64,000 nt of DNA from Pontibacillus yanchengensis (GTDB taxonomy: Bacteria > Bacillota > Bacilli > Bacillales > BH030062): positions 1,302,001 through 1,366,000 of the forward strand of contig NZ_WMEU01000001.1 in assembly GCF_009856295.1 (NCBI RefSeq), in the 5' to 3' direction. The notes under the pieces were generated by a model. That model did not search any database. It had not been told where the DNA came from and saw nothing but the letters and a program-made list of their open reading frames with translations. Of the stretch, positions 1 through 8,863 are shown one piece after another (the first letter of the stretch is position 1; each line of letters begins with the position of its first letter). Position numbers and translations under genes: made by a program.

Positions 1-112
1 CATTCGCTCCAAGAAAACCAAATATTTGTTTCTCAGGTATTTCTAACGAAAGGTTATCTACAGCAGTTGATGAACCAAATCGCTTGGTCACATTATCTAA
101 TTTCAGTGTCAT
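1..112 (-). CDS. yhaQ: ABC transporter ATP-binding protein, N-terminus only (YhaQ-like)
   Basis: Only the first 37 codons are present; the gene runs off the left edge. The translation begins MTLKLDNVTKRFGSSTAVDN and reaches GFLGAN, the start of a Walker A loop, as in exporter ATPases of the NatA/YhaQ type. An AGGAGAG-type ribosome site precedes the ATG at 112. The assignment to YhaQ rests mainly on position: the next genes match the yhaR-yheA-yheB-yheC/D order of B. subtilis, where yhaQ-yhaP encode a sodium-efflux ABC transporter. The ATPase family is clear; the substrate is inferred. Confidence 0.7.
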   Translation of the reverse strand, partial: MTLKLDNVTKRFGSSTAVDNLSLEIPEKQIFGFLGAN

Positions 113-216
113 GTCATACTCTCTCCTCTCCTACTCCACATACGTCTTAAATAAGCAATATGTTTCAAAATCTTTTATACTATTTAGGTTTATACATTAA
201 ATGTATAAGGAAAATC

Positions 217-245
217 ATGTAAGAGGATGTAAGAGGATGTAAGAG
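217..245. repeat. Tandem 10-bp repeat, 2.7 copies
   Basis: The unit ATGTAAGAGG is repeated almost three times head to tail in the spacer between the divergent yhaQ and yhzD genes. It may be a regulator-binding array or simple slippage; nothing further can be said from sequence alone. Confidence 0.5.
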
Positions 246-401
246 CAACAAAAAATTAATTATGCGAAATGGTAATTTACTTATTTTTTATCTTCATAGT
301 GACCCACATTACATTTATCGACAAATATGAAGAGATTAGCAGGAAAAATAAAGCCTAATGCGAAATAGTAAAGGTGTAGAAATTTCAGGAGGGAATAAAA
401 T

Positions 402-587
402 ATGAAAGCATATGCTTTAACTGTATTTGCACCAGATGGTACTCACTTATTAGATGAAACATTTGAAGCAGAAAATGATCAGGACGCAACTAAAATTGGT
501 AAACAAAAGCTTGAAGACCAAGGTTATGAAGAACACACCCACCGTTGTGTAGCCCCTGATGGACATATGGTCCTATTTCATCGATAA
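402..587 (+). CDS. yhzD: YhzD-like small conserved protein
   Basis: This 61-residue protein has the usual length and pattern of the Bacillus YhzD family: an N-terminal strand (MKAYALTVFAPDG), a central acidic stretch with IGKQKLEDQG, and a C-terminal HTHRCVAPDGHMVLFHR. A GGAGGG ribosome site lies 8 bases before the ATG. The family has no established function that I know of. It lies divergent from the yhaQ-like gene and is followed within 40 bases by a family A repeat, so it is probably monocistronic. The symbol is by recognition of the family. Confidence 0.75.
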   Translation: MKAYALTVFAPDGTHLLDETFEAENDQDATKIGKQKLEDQGYEEHTHRCVAPDGHMVLFHR

Positions 588-623
588 GAAATTAAACTAA
601 AATGTGAAACTAGCTTTCCTTAT

Positions 624-900
624 AAGAACAAAAGCGCAAGCGCCCGTTTAGCGACGTATATGTATGCTGCGGTCCACACGACGTGGGTTGGTTCGATGTT
701 ACTACGTGATGTAGCGATTTTAATCGAACTTCACCTGATTCCTCAGGAGATAAAGGCAACACGAAAACATGCGTGATTCGATGTTAACTTATCGTACGGA
801 GGCGAGGGAAGCATACTAGTCGCTGGGCGCTAGCGCTGGACGTGGCCACATCACTTTACCTAAGTTATCCACAACCTCAACCCGTTTATAATTTCCTATA
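624..900 (+). repeat. Family A dispersed repeat, copy A1 (full length)
   Basis: Starts 36 bases after the yhzD stop, same orientation. It carries the left end (GCGCCCGTTTAGCGAC), a CCAC/GTGG hairpin, an ACTAC/GTAGC hairpin inside TTCGAT/ATCGAA, and the right end (GTCGCTGGGCGCT), which is the inverted complement of the left end with a 4-base bulge. It fills most of the gap between yhzD and the yhaR terminator. Confidence 0.85.
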
Positions 901-906
901 CGACAA

Positions 907-935
907 GAAAATCCTGGCATATTGCCAGGATTTTC
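907..935 (-). terminator. Rho-independent terminator of yhaR
   Basis: A 13-bp perfect stem (GAAAATCCTGGCA and its complement) with a 3-base loop sits just past the yhaR stop. Confidence 0.8.
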
Positions 936-939
936 TTCT

Positions 940-1710
940 TTACCTACCTTTGAAATCCGGTTTACGTTTTTGTAAAAACGCCTGAACCCCTTCTTGATGG
1001 TCTTCTGTATTTTTCAAATCAAACTGCCATATTCGTTCTTCTTGCAAAATTTTCGTTAGCTTGTCTAATTCATTTCGATGATACACTTGCTTTGTACCAA
1101 TCATAGCGTGAAGCGGTCTTTGCTGCCATTGACGAGCAAGCTTAAATGCTTCTTCTTCCACATCTTCAGAAGTTACAGAATCTACTAACCCTTCTTCCAA
1201 AGCTTCTTCGCCAGTAAGTGTTTTTCCTTCCCATGCAAAGCGTTTCGCTTGTTGTGTACCTAGACGTTCTTGTAACCAGAAATGGCCCCCTCCATCTGGG
1301 ATTAAACCAATTGCAATAAAGTTCATCGATAACTTCGAAGATTCATGCGCCACAACAAAATCAGTTGATAATGCAAGACTTAATCCTAGACCTACAACAG
1401 GACCATGTACAGCAGATATAACCATCTTCGGCATAAGATAAAACTGAGTCATTACATCCTCAATATCATCCATCACATGCTGAAAAGAGTGTTCTCCTCT
1501 CGTTTCTTCCATCATATTTATATCTCCGCCAGAGCAAAATCCTTTTCCTTCTGCAGAAATCACGACAATTAAATCATCATTCTCTTCAATATCACAAATA
1601 TGATCTTTAAGTTCTTGAAGACTTTCATGATTAAGCGCATTCATTTTATCAGGACGCGTGAGCTTCAGGTGTGATATACCGTTCTCACTCTTTAATGTAA
1701 AATAACTCAT
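940..1710 (-). CDS. yhaR: Enoyl-CoA hydratase/isomerase family protein
   Basis: A 256-residue crotonase-fold protein, the normal single-domain length. The oxyanion-hole segments are GFCSGGD (residues 57-63) and VHGPVVGLGLSL (101-112), and IGLIPDGGG around 134-142 carries the acidic residue typical of PaaG-like isomerase/hydratases. It would act in the cytosol on an acyl-CoA double bond, in fatty-acid or phenylacetate-type degradation. A GGAGGG ribosome site precedes the ATG. The gene lies alone between a terminator and a family B repeat. YhaR is the positional counterpart in B. subtilis; the exact substrate cannot be read from sequence. Confidence 0.8.
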   Translation of the reverse strand: MSYFTLKSENGISHLKLTRPDKMNALNHESLQELKDHICDIEENDDLIVVISAEGKGFCSGGDINMMEETRGEHSFQHVMDDIEDVMTQFYLMPKMVISAVHGPVVGLGLSLALSTDFVVAHESSKLSMNFIAIGLIPDGGGHFWLQERLGTQQAKRFAWEGKTLTGEEALEEGLVDSVTSEDVEEEAFKLARQWQQRPLHAMIGTKQVYHRNELDKLTKILQEERIWQFDLKNTEDHQEGVQAFLQKRKPDFKGR

Positions 1711-1919
1711 GGTAACCCTCCTACTAAATACTTACCAAGCAAAACACTGGTATAAACTAACTTCTTTATCCCTTTCCATATTTCCTGCTGAAAACAGGAA
1801 AACAAGAGCAGTATTGTTTATCACTAAAAATAAATCATTCATACTCCTGATACAGTTAAGGTGTTAAATAGTGTTTCTAACGTTAGACTTTCTATGAATA
1901 TTTCTCATTACATAAAAGC

Positions 1920-2298
1920 CCCATTACCTTGAAGACTTGGATTCAAGATATATTCAAAAGGTGATGGGTCCGATACTTGAAAAGTGGAAGGGGTTACGGT
2001 GAAGCAACTCGCTCTCCTGCGGGCGAGCTGGTGAGCCTTCTCAGTCACTTTGTTCCCTCCGGGGTCTCACCAACCTCTTTCTCCCGCGAGAGTCTCGTAG
2101 TTCCCCTTCACCCCCCAGCCGGGTAATGGCTATCAGGGATCTCACCAACCTCTTTCTCTGGCGGGAGTCTCCTTGTTCCACGGCCACCTTTGCTAGTATT
2201 GGAGCAACGGAAACATTGCGAAGTTAGAGAGGTTGGTGCGATCACCCAAATTTATCTCAACTTCAAGTCCTCAAAATTATGCCTCTTATATGGAATAA
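1920..2298 (+). repeat. Family B GC-rich palindromic repeat, copy B1 (composite)
   Basis: Begins with the flank CTTGAAGACTTGGATTC and contains the inner stem GGTGAG/CTCACC. It then continues into a second half-element ending TTGTTCCACGGCCACC, with the flank motif again in reverse at the far end. It looks like a full element fused to half of an opposite-strand one. It fills the gap between yhaR and yheA. Confidence 0.8.
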
Positions 2299-2307
2299 CT
2301 TTCGACT

Positions 2308-2338
2308 AAAAAAAACCCTCCCAATAAGGGAGGATTTT
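2308..2338 (-). terminator. Rho-independent terminator of yheA
   Basis: Stem AACCCTCCC/GGGAGGATT with an AATA loop, followed on the minus strand by a run of T residues. Confidence 0.85.
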
Positions 2339-2346
2339 AACTTGCT

Positions 2347-2706
2347 TTATTGTTGTCCTTCTTCGTCTGTACCATAAAGCTCTTCTAGAGGCTTTGTGAT
2401 GATTTTACTTACATCATTGATTGTTTGGTTTAGACGCTGCTCTTCTTCCATTAGCTTAGAGATTTGCTCATGCTGTTGTACAGTTTCTACAACTTTGCGA
2501 GCTTGTTCAACTTCTTCTTCAGAAATCTCTTGTCCTTGCATTTGTTTTTGTTGCAATTCAATTTGAGTATTACGGAAGTTGTCGAACATTTCCTTCGCTT
2601 GCTCGTCCGCCATTACTGCTTCATATGCCTGTTTAAGGCCTTGGAATTCTTCGCTTTCGCGGATTGCTTTTTCTAGGTCGTATGCGTAATCATAAATATT
2701 AGCCAT
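2347..2706 (-). CDS. yheA: YheA/YlbF/YmcA family protein
   Basis: This 119-residue protein is almost entirely helical and charged, with long Glu/Gln/Lys heptad-like stretches. That fits the YlbF/YmcA (Com_YlbF, formerly DUF964) family. YlbF and YmcA themselves belong to a cytosolic complex affecting RNase Y and development; the role of the YheA branch is less clear. A GGAGGC ribosome site lies upstream. It is transcribed toward the yhaR side with its own strong terminator, and yheB lies 95 bp upstream on the same strand, so the two may share a transcript. Confidence 0.85.
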   Translation of the reverse strand: MANIYDYAYDLEKAIRESEEFQGLKQAYEAVMADEQAKEMFDNFRNTQIELQQKQMQGQEISEEEVEQARKVVETVQQHEQISKLMEEEQRLNQTINDVSKIITKPLEELYGTDEEGQQ

Positions 2707-2801
2707 GAGTGTTGCCTCCTAATTATTTGTCCTTTTAAGCTCATTCCCTAACACTATAACAAACGAAACGTAGTGTGTATAGGAATCCGATTAAATCGTT
2801 A

Positions 2802-3935
2802 TCAAATCAGAATAGCAATGATTCCTTGAACAAGCCCAATCACTCCCCCAAGCAATGCACCGAGGTAGGTAATCATCTTAAATTCTCGACGGGATATATC
2901 TAATATCATTGTCTCTAAACGTTCTACAGAAAAAGACTCCACCTCTTGTTTCACAATATCAGATAGATGTAATTTTTCCATTATTTCAGGAATTCGTTCA
3001 GATAAATAAACCCCTATATGACTTACCAAGCTCGGAACCATTGTGTCTAACACATATGGACGAAGGGTATTAGTATGTTCTGCAATGGATCGATTCATCC
3101 ATTCTTGAACAGGAACGGCACTCGTGACAACCGACGCCAACGTTTTTGCTATAACGTCTGAACCTACCTTGTCTTCGTAGAAGCGCACATCTTTGTTTGT
3201 CCACTTATCCCATTCTGTTTCAAGTAGTGAGGTTAACCAACCTTTCGTTTCGGTGGATTGAAGATAGTTACTAATGGCAGGCTGAACTTTATCAACAAGT
3301 CCTTCATTACCTAAAAAGTTCGATATCATATTTCCTAAAAATCCTTGGCCTTCTAAATACCGTTCTATAATATCTCCAAGTTTCCGTTTTCCTTGCTCAC
3401 TTGATATATATTGGTCTAACTGATCAAGGATATACGAGCTAGCGGTTTCCATACTCGCTCTTCCTTTCTCATCTAAATTGGGTGGCATTAACTCTTTGAT
3501 GGATTCTTCACGATATTGATCCATAACTTGGTGATAACGCTTTTGTGTAAAGTCATAAATGGTTTGTTCCATATTTTTTACATCTAATGGGACGTTATAA
3601 CTATTCAACCAATTCTCGAGTGACTGTTCAGATTGTAGAAAACGATCCACCTCTGTCTTAGCCCATTCTTCCATTTGTCTTTGAAAAGTAGCATCTAGGA
3701 ACTTCCTTCTAAGTCCTTCAGGGGTTAGCAGATGCTCCACAACCATTTTCCCTAGCTGATCGGCAAGTTCATTACGGCGTTTTGGAATCAAACCAGGTGT
3801 AAATGGTAGTTGTTTGTTACCAATGTATTTTGGCTGAAAAGGCCTGAATAGCATTTTGATTGCCAGCGAGTTAGTTACCCCACCAATTATAGCCCCAATT
3901 ACCATCATTAATAATATAAGAAGTAATATTTTCAT
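2802..3935 (-). CDS. yheB: YheB-like DUF445 membrane protein
   Basis: A 377-residue protein with one hydrophobic segment at each end (about residues 1-22 and 356-377) and a long helical, charged middle. This is the architecture of the DUF445/YheB family in Bacilli. The N-terminal segment is followed by the conserved TNSLAIKMLFRP. It is presumably a membrane-tethered protein with a large soluble helical domain; the function is unknown. It is divergent from the sporulation-type yheC/D gene across 150 bp and precedes yheA on the same strand. Confidence 0.85.
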   Translation of the reverse strand: MKILLLILLMMVIGAIIGGVTNSLAIKMLFRPFQPKYIGNKQLPFTPGLIPKRRNELADQLGKMVVEHLLTPEGLRRKFLDATFQRQMEEWAKTEVDRFLQSEQSLENWLNSYNVPLDVKNMEQTIYDFTQKRYHQVMDQYREESIKELMPPNLDEKGRASMETASSYILDQLDQYISSEQGKRKLGDIIERYLEGQGFLGNMISNFLGNEGLVDKVQPAISNYLQSTETKGWLTSLLETEWDKWTNKDVRFYEDKVGSDVIAKTLASVVTSAVPVQEWMNRSIAEHTNTLRPYVLDTMVPSLVSHIGVYLSERIPEIMEKLHLSDIVKQEVESFSVERLETMILDISRREFKMITYLGALLGGVIGLVQGIIAILI

Positions 3936-4046
3936 AAGACCGACCTTTCTATCATCAATTGTTCAAAACGTTTAACTTCCTTAAAGATATAGTATATCCA
4001 AAAGCTTTCATGAAAAAAAGGAAAAGCATGATTTCAAACAAGCGTT

Positions 4047-4055
4047 CATAGGATA
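4047..4055 (+). promoter_or_regulatory. Possible sporulation-sigma -10 element before yheC/D
   Basis: CATAGGATA fits the CATANNNTA -10 pattern of mother-cell sigma factors and lies 32 bp before the start codon. I see no convincing -35 partner, so this is tentative. Confidence 0.25.
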
Positions 4056-4086
4056 GTAATGAAAAGGCAGAACAGGAGGAAAACGT

Positions 4087-5424
4087 ATGGAATCTTTCCA
4101 CTTTCATCTACAATCCTATCGAAGTCATAAGAATCGTGTGATTGTCCCTAAACAAGTGTACCCTGCATTTAAACAAGCCCAAACGATAAAATATGGAATA
4201 AAGCAAGCATCTATTGAAATCATGACGCATCAAAAAGACGACGACATTTTATATATTTCCGAAGACTTAGTAGAGGAAGTACATCTTCTGCAACAGCGAA
4301 CTATTTCTTGTTATGTACAAGGACCACATATTATTCTTCAGCCTTTACTTGGTGTGTTTACAGCAGGTTTTCAAGAGGAAGAGGCTCAAGTGCTTGGTGA
4401 ACGTACACCTGTTTTTGAGTCGATGGCGATGACAGGACAATCATATGGCTTTGATACCATTTTCTTTGGTTATCAGCACATCAACTGGGATAATCAGACG
4501 ATTCATGGATGGGTATTTAGTGATGGCGAGTGGAAAGACCTCATCTACCCTATCCCCTACGTCATATATGATCGTATTCCAAATCGTAAAGTTGAACATC
4601 ACCCCTCTATAGAAGAAGCGAAACAAAAACTTCAAGAACATACCATATGGTTTAATTCAGGATTTTTTAACAAATGGAAAACCTATGATCAACTTATTCA
4701 GACAGGTCAAGTTGCCCACTTACTACCTCCAACCGTTCTGCATCCATCGCAAGACAAAATTGCCGAGATGCTGGACACTCATAAAAGTATTTATATCAAA
4801 CCTATCCATGGTAGTAAAGGTTCAGGTATTAAAAAATGTACAACCCACTCTGATTCAGCCGGAATCGAATGCATGTATTACGATCAAGACAAAAAGGTCC
4901 ATCAGCGCTATCATCAACTTTCACAAATGCTTAAGCAGCAATTTCCTAATGGTCTTTATGGTTACATTGCTCAACCAGAAATACCACTTAAGTCTAAACG
5001 ATCCAGTCCTATGGATTACCGGGTTCATGCAAATAAGAATGAAAACAATGAGTGGGAAGTTACAGCAGTCTGTACAAAATTCGCAGGTAAAGGAAGTCTC
5101 ACTACCCATGTGAAGCGGGGTGGCTCTTTGCATACACTTGATGAGTTGTTCGATGATAAAGAAAGCCAGACCATTTACAAAAAATTAGAACGGTCAGCAC
5201 TTCTTGTCAGTAAAGCACTAGATCATAAATCATCGTCACCAATTGGTGAACTTGGATTTGATTTTGGCATCGATGAAGAGGGAAAGGTATGGTTATTTGA
5301 AGCAAATTCTAAACCTGGCTATGCCCTCTATGATCATCCGGCTTTTCAAAAAGAACAATCTGTCATTCTCTCGTACCCATACCGTTACGCTAAGCATTTT
5401 TATTTATCTTTGTTAGCTCAATAG
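4087..5424 (+). CDS. YheC/YheD-type ATP-grasp spore-associated protein
   Basis: A 445-residue protein of the YheC/D family (ATP-grasp, spore-coat associated). The N-terminal third is the family-specific domain with HWGYQ-like features around YPIPYVIYDRIPNR. The C-terminal ATP-grasp part includes YIKPIHGSKGSG (nucleotide-binding lysine and Gly loop), DYRVHANKNE and GELGFDFGID, and ends in FEANSKPG, the metal-binding Glu/Asn motif. B. subtilis has the paralogues YheC and YheD in tandem; here there is one gene, so I leave the symbol open. An AGGAGG ribosome site is 7 bases upstream. Substrate unknown. Confidence 0.8.
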   Translation: MESFHFHLQSYRSHKNRVIVPKQVYPAFKQAQTIKYGIKQASIEIMTHQKDDDILYISEDLVEEVHLLQQRTISCYVQGPHIILQPLLGVFTAGFQEEEAQVLGERTPVFESMAMTGQSYGFDTIFFGYQHINWDNQTIHGWVFSDGEWKDLIYPIPYVIYDRIPNRKVEHHPSIEEAKQKLQEHTIWFNSGFFNKWKTYDQLIQTGQVAHLLPPTVLHPSQDKIAEMLDTHKSIYIKPIHGSKGSGIKKCTTHSDSAGIECMYYDQDKKVHQRYHQLSQMLKQQFPNGLYGYIAQPEIPLKSKRSSPMDYRVHANKNENNEWEVTAVCTKFAGKGSLTTHVKRGGSLHTLDELFDDKESQTIYKKLERSALLVSKALDHKSSSPIGELGFDFGIDEEGKVWLFEANSKPGYALYDHPAFQKEQSVILSYPYRYAKHFYLSLLAQ

Positions 5425-5446
5425 CATAAAGCTTATATAATAATCC

Positions 5447-5493
5447 AAAGTAGTTCAGTTTTGAAGTATGTACTTCTAATCGGACTACTTTTT
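5447..5493 (+). terminator. Terminator after yheC/D
   Basis: AAAGTAGT pairs with ACTACTTT around an inner palindrome GAAGTATGTACTTC, followed by a T run. Confidence 0.75.
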
Positions 5494-5568
5494 CCTATTT
5501 AGTTGAAACTTGAATTTGCTATAAGGGGTATGAATTCCCAGCTCAAACTGCTTATGTTCCATTATCGG

Positions 5569-5795
5569 CCCATTATCTTGAAGACTTGGATTCGAGATAT
5601 ATTCAAAAGGTGATGGGTCCGATATTTGAAACGTGGAAGGGGGTTACGTGAAACAACTCGCTTTCCTGCGGGCGAGCTGGTGAGCCTTCTCAGTCGCTTT
5701 GCCCCCTCCGGGGTCTCACCAACCTCTTTCTCCCGCGGGAGTCTCGTAGTTCCCCTTCACCCCCCAGCCGGGGAATGGCTATCGGAACCGCGGCC
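5569..5795 (+). repeat. Family B GC-rich palindromic repeat, copy B2
   Basis: Flank CTTGAAGACTTGGATTCGAG, then a core bounded by GTGGAAGGGG and CCCCTTCAC, with inner stem GGTGAG/CTCACC and an innermost CCCC/GGGG hairpin. The open frames across it are low-complexity shadows. Confidence 0.85.
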
Positions 5796-6002
5796 AAATG
5801 TTGTATGTCTCCCGAAAGGACATATAAGCCCTTATTTTTAGTGAAAACTTCTTTGGGTAGATCTTGTGGACAAATAAAACTTTATTTTTTACAAACAGCG
5901 AACTAACTAAATGTCCATTAGTTTCTTGCCACAGAATTTTTTGTTATGAACCAATTGTGATACTAGAACTTACTAGGGTGTAGACCGTCAGAAGATATTC
6001 AA

Positions 6003-6203
6003 ATACCTCAACCTCTCTAACTTCGCAATATTTCCGTTGCTCCCAATACTAGCAAAGGTGGCCGTGGAACAAGGAGATTCCCGCCGGAGAAAGAGGTAGG
6101 CAAGACCCCACAGAGCCCCGATTTTTGAGCTCGAGGAGGCTTGCCAGCTCGCCGTCAGGACGCGAGTTGTTCCACGGCCACCTTTATTCTAACTAAATCT
6201 ACG
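6003..6203 (-). repeat. Family B GC-rich palindromic repeat, copy B3
   Basis: The core (6057-6182, 126 bp) is bounded by a 16-bp perfect terminal inverted repeat, GGTGGCCGTGGAACAA and its complement. It has the same core length and about nine tenths of the bases of copy B4, in the opposite orientation. With B2 it fills the gap between yheC/D and the decarboxylase gene. Confidence 0.9.
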
Positions 6204-6250
6204 TATGGAATATCTACTCACTCATTCAGTTTCTAAGCGAATGTCTAGCA

Positions 6251-6294
6251 TAAAAAAAAGAGCTTTAAATCGCTTAAGCAATTCATAGCTCTTT
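6251..6294 (-). terminator. Terminator of the PLP decarboxylase gene
   Basis: AAGAGCT/AGCTCTT stem with an inner GCTTAAGC palindrome, followed on the minus strand by eight T residues. Confidence 0.8.
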
Positions 6295-6320
6295 GACATA
6301 AAAATTCATATTGTTTTCTA

Positions 6321-7949
6321 CTATTTCATAACCAACACTTCATCCACATGTTTGTGCAGGAAATGAAAATATCTATCCATATCTTCAATAGAAGTGTATG
6401 GTGAGATACTAAAGAATTTGTGAGAGGTAATATTAACTTGGTTGCCTGTATCCACCGCTTTTACTGTACATTGTTTTCTAGTACTGCCAAAATACAAGTC
6501 TTTTCTGTCTATCCCCATCGATTCAATCAGTTTCTCATTCAGCTCATTTGTAGCTTGAATTTGTTGTTCTGTAGATAGACTCTTTTTCTCCTCTTCCCAT
6601 TTCACACGATCATGATAAAAACGAAACGTGGTAATTGGAGATAGTTCATTCGTAATGGCTATAAATTTAAATTCTTTTAGCAGCCTCTTTCGAAATGCCA
6701 GGTTAATCGACAGATAATTAGCCAACAATCTTTGGTATCCTTCCACACCAAACGTAAGTAATGATGCATAAATAGGAATCGAAGTACCTGCTCTTGAACA
6801 TTCTAACGTATAGCTAGTGTGGTAATGACCAAATCCTTTATTTCCTACGTAAGGTGTTTCTTCTGGATGTAAATCTACTGCATGTAAATCTGATTTATTT
6901 TTTAAGAGAAATAAACTCGATACATATGGCGTCTGACCAAGTTTATGAAAATCAAACACCAAACTATCGGCAAGGTTCACGTGTTGGTACTTCTCACATA
7001 TGTTTGATAATGGATATAACACATCTTTTTCAATATATAATGGGTTAGTAGAAAAATTATACTCATTAAAAAATGCAAACATCCCCCCCATAGCTGTATC
7101 GGCATGGAGATATATGTCACGTAAATTGTATTTATGTTCCAACTCAGTCAAAATGGCTTTTACTTCTTTGATCGAATCAATCCCAAATGTATCTGTCGTT
7201 CCCATTGTGGTCAGTACATATAAAGGGACACCACCCATAGCAATAACGCTTTCCATCTGTTTTCTAAGATCATTCATATTTAAGGAATGGTCATCATTTG
7301 TTTTAACCTTAACCAAGTGATCAGTTCCAAGTCCTGTAGCTTCCATCGATTTATGCAAGCTATAATGAGACAGTTCTGAGCAGAAGCAGTATAAATTACG
7401 AGGTACCCCTTTTTTATTTGCATCCGGATACCTTTTGGATATGGCTATTCGCAGAGAAGTAAACGTTGCTCCCTGGCCACCCCAAGTAGTGTATCCTCCA
7501 CTTTCGGCAGGGTCATATCCGATTAACTTCGATAACATGCTTACAATTTGCGTCTCAACATTGGCAGAAGTGGACCCTTCCACATCCCACAAATTATTTC
7601 CGTTCAACAAGGTCATCAGAAAATTAGCTACTAAACTCGCCGTATTGGGCATGGAAGATGCATTGGCCAAATAATTACTATTGGACACCCTGTGCCCTTC
7701 ACTTAATTTTATTAATTGCCGTAATGTTTGATCTATAGAGTGACCTTCCTGTGGGATGAAAGCTTGCTCAGCTAGCATGTAATAATATGTCTTACTGTCA
7801 CTATTAAGTTGCTCTTTACCCAGAATAAGGCTATTAGGATCTTTCATTCGATCTAATTGTTCTAGAACATATTGAAGGTAGCTAACCATTTTATCACGAC
7901 TAGCTTTATTCCCATCAACGCTAGGATATAATCTATGTAAGGAATCCAT
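6321..7949 (-). CDS. PLP-dependent group II decarboxylase
   Basis: This 542-residue protein belongs to the fold-type I PLP decarboxylases (aspartate, tyrosine, glutamate and diaminobutyrate decarboxylase group). HADTAMGG at residues 282-289 holds the Asp that contacts the pyridine nitrogen. DFHKLGQTPY (333-342) holds Lys336, the expected Schiff-base lysine. The N-terminal 80 residues form the usual swapped helical segment. It should decarboxylate an amino acid in the cytosol, but the substrate cannot be assigned. No transporter or partner gene is adjacent, and it has its own terminator. The ATG at 7949 follows a GGGGG-type site. Confidence 0.75.
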   Translation of the reverse strand: MDSLHRLYPSVDGNKASRDKMVSYLQYVLEQLDRMKDPNSLILGKEQLNSDSKTYYYMLAEQAFIPQEGHSIDQTLRQLIKLSEGHRVSNSNYLANASSMPNTASLVANFLMTLLNGNNLWDVEGSTSANVETQIVSMLSKLIGYDPAESGGYTTWGGQGATFTSLRIAISKRYPDANKKGVPRNLYCFCSELSHYSLHKSMEATGLGTDHLVKVKTNDDHSLNMNDLRKQMESVIAMGGVPLYVLTTMGTTDTFGIDSIKEVKAILTELEHKYNLRDIYLHADTAMGGMFAFFNEYNFSTNPLYIEKDVLYPLSNICEKYQHVNLADSLVFDFHKLGQTPYVSSLFLLKNKSDLHAVDLHPEETPYVGNKGFGHYHTSYTLECSRAGTSIPIYASLLTFGVEGYQRLLANYLSINLAFRKRLLKEFKFIAITNELSPITTFRFYHDRVKWEEEKKSLSTEQQIQATNELNEKLIESMGIDRKDLYFGSTRKQCTVKAVDTGNQVNITSHKFFSISPYTSIEDMDRYFHFLHKHVDEVLVMK

Positions 7950-7978
7950 ATAATCCCCCCTATTTTATTTATTACATA

Positions 7979-8212
7979 AAGAAAAGCTCGGACCTCCCAT
8001 CTAGTGACGTACAAACTGCTGCCAACAGGACATAGATCAGTTCAATGTTGCTGCGTGAAGCAGCGGTTTTAATCGAACTTCCATCATTCCATAACATCCT
8101 CTAAGGAAACATGGAGAACGAAGTGATTCGATGTTGACTGATCGTACAGAGGCGAGGGAAGAACACTAGTATAGGCACTGGAGCTATACATGTAAATCAA
8201 AACTTATGCTAT
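7979..8212 (+). repeat. Family A dispersed repeat, copy A2 (diverged)
   Basis: Recognisable from GACGTACAAACTGCTGCC to the diverged right end. Its central hairpin reads GCTGC (8050-8054) / GCAGC (8060-8064) where other copies have GCTAC/GTAGC, a compensatory change. Confidence 0.8.
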
Positions 8213-8362
8213 CTTTACTCCTAAAAAAGCTCCACCCTTCATTATACCTCAAGCTTCACAAAATAGCTTGAAATACTTGAATGCGCTTACATGTTTTTTT
8301 GATATGTATGAGATGTGCTATCAGTCGGAAACATATATCTAGAAAGGAAGGAGGCATGTTAT

Positions 8363-8560
8363 ATGGCAGATCCAAAAAAAGATCAACAAAAAGAAAGTCG
8401 TGAAGAGTATGAAGTAGATGTAGATAGAATGATTAATGAAGGACTTGCAGGAGGTACGGTGAATTCATTGTACAACCGTGGACAGATAGAAGAATCCCGC
8501 AATCTTCCCCACGAGAATGAACCCTATCCAGCCGAAACGAAAAAACAGAAACATAAGTAA
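8363..8560 (+). CDS. Small acidic/basic hypothetical protein
   Basis: A 65-residue hydrophilic protein beginning MADPKKDQQKES, with a middle VDRMINEGLAGGTVN and a lysine-rich tail. I choose the ATG at 8363, not an in-frame upstream start at 8315, because AAGGAAGGAGG ends 8 bases before it. There is no signal peptide or membrane segment. I do not recognise a function; the MINEGLAGG core feels familiar from short uncharacterised Bacillaceae proteins, but I cannot name the family. Copy A3 of the family A repeat follows about 80 bp downstream. Confidence 0.65.
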   Translation: MADPKKDQQKESREEYEVDVDRMINEGLAGGTVNSLYNRGQIEESRNLPHENEPYPAETKKQKHK

Positions 8561-8640
8561 AACAAGATATATGGTAAAAATGAAGGACAAAAGTCAAGCG
8601 CTGCATTTGTATCAGCATGGAGGGGTAACAGCAGCAACGG

Positions 8641-8814
8641 TCCAGCGCCCATTTAGCGACGTACAAACTGCTGCCAACAGACGTGGGTTAGTTCGATGTT
8701 AACTTATCGTAAGGAGGTGCAGGGTGTTTGCTAGTTGCTAGGCGCTGAAGCTGGACTTGGCCTATATAACTCATTAAATTATGTACAAGCCAACAATGTT
8801 TACAATTCCCTATT
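8641..8814 (+). repeat. Family A dispersed repeat, copy A3 (internal deletion)
   Basis: Both ends are present (AGCGCCCATTTAGCGAC and GCTAGGCGCT). The stretch between the first TTCGATGTT and the second one just before AACTTATCGTAAGGAGG is missing, as if deleted between two short direct repeats. Confidence 0.8.
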
Positions 8815-8824
8815 AAAGTAAATA

Positions 8825-8858
8825 AAGGGGTGTCCCTTTTTAATGGAACACCCCTTCA
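8825..8858 (-). terminator. Terminator of the CsoR-family gene
   Basis: An 11-bp stem AAGGGGTGTCC with its near-perfect complement around a 9-base loop; T-rich on the minus strand. Confidence 0.8.
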
Positions 8859-8863
8859 CAGAT

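Noticed and set aside
5626..5841. 71-codon frame on the plus strand
   Set aside because: It lies wholly inside family B copy B2, has no ribosome site, and its composition follows the GC-rich repeat.
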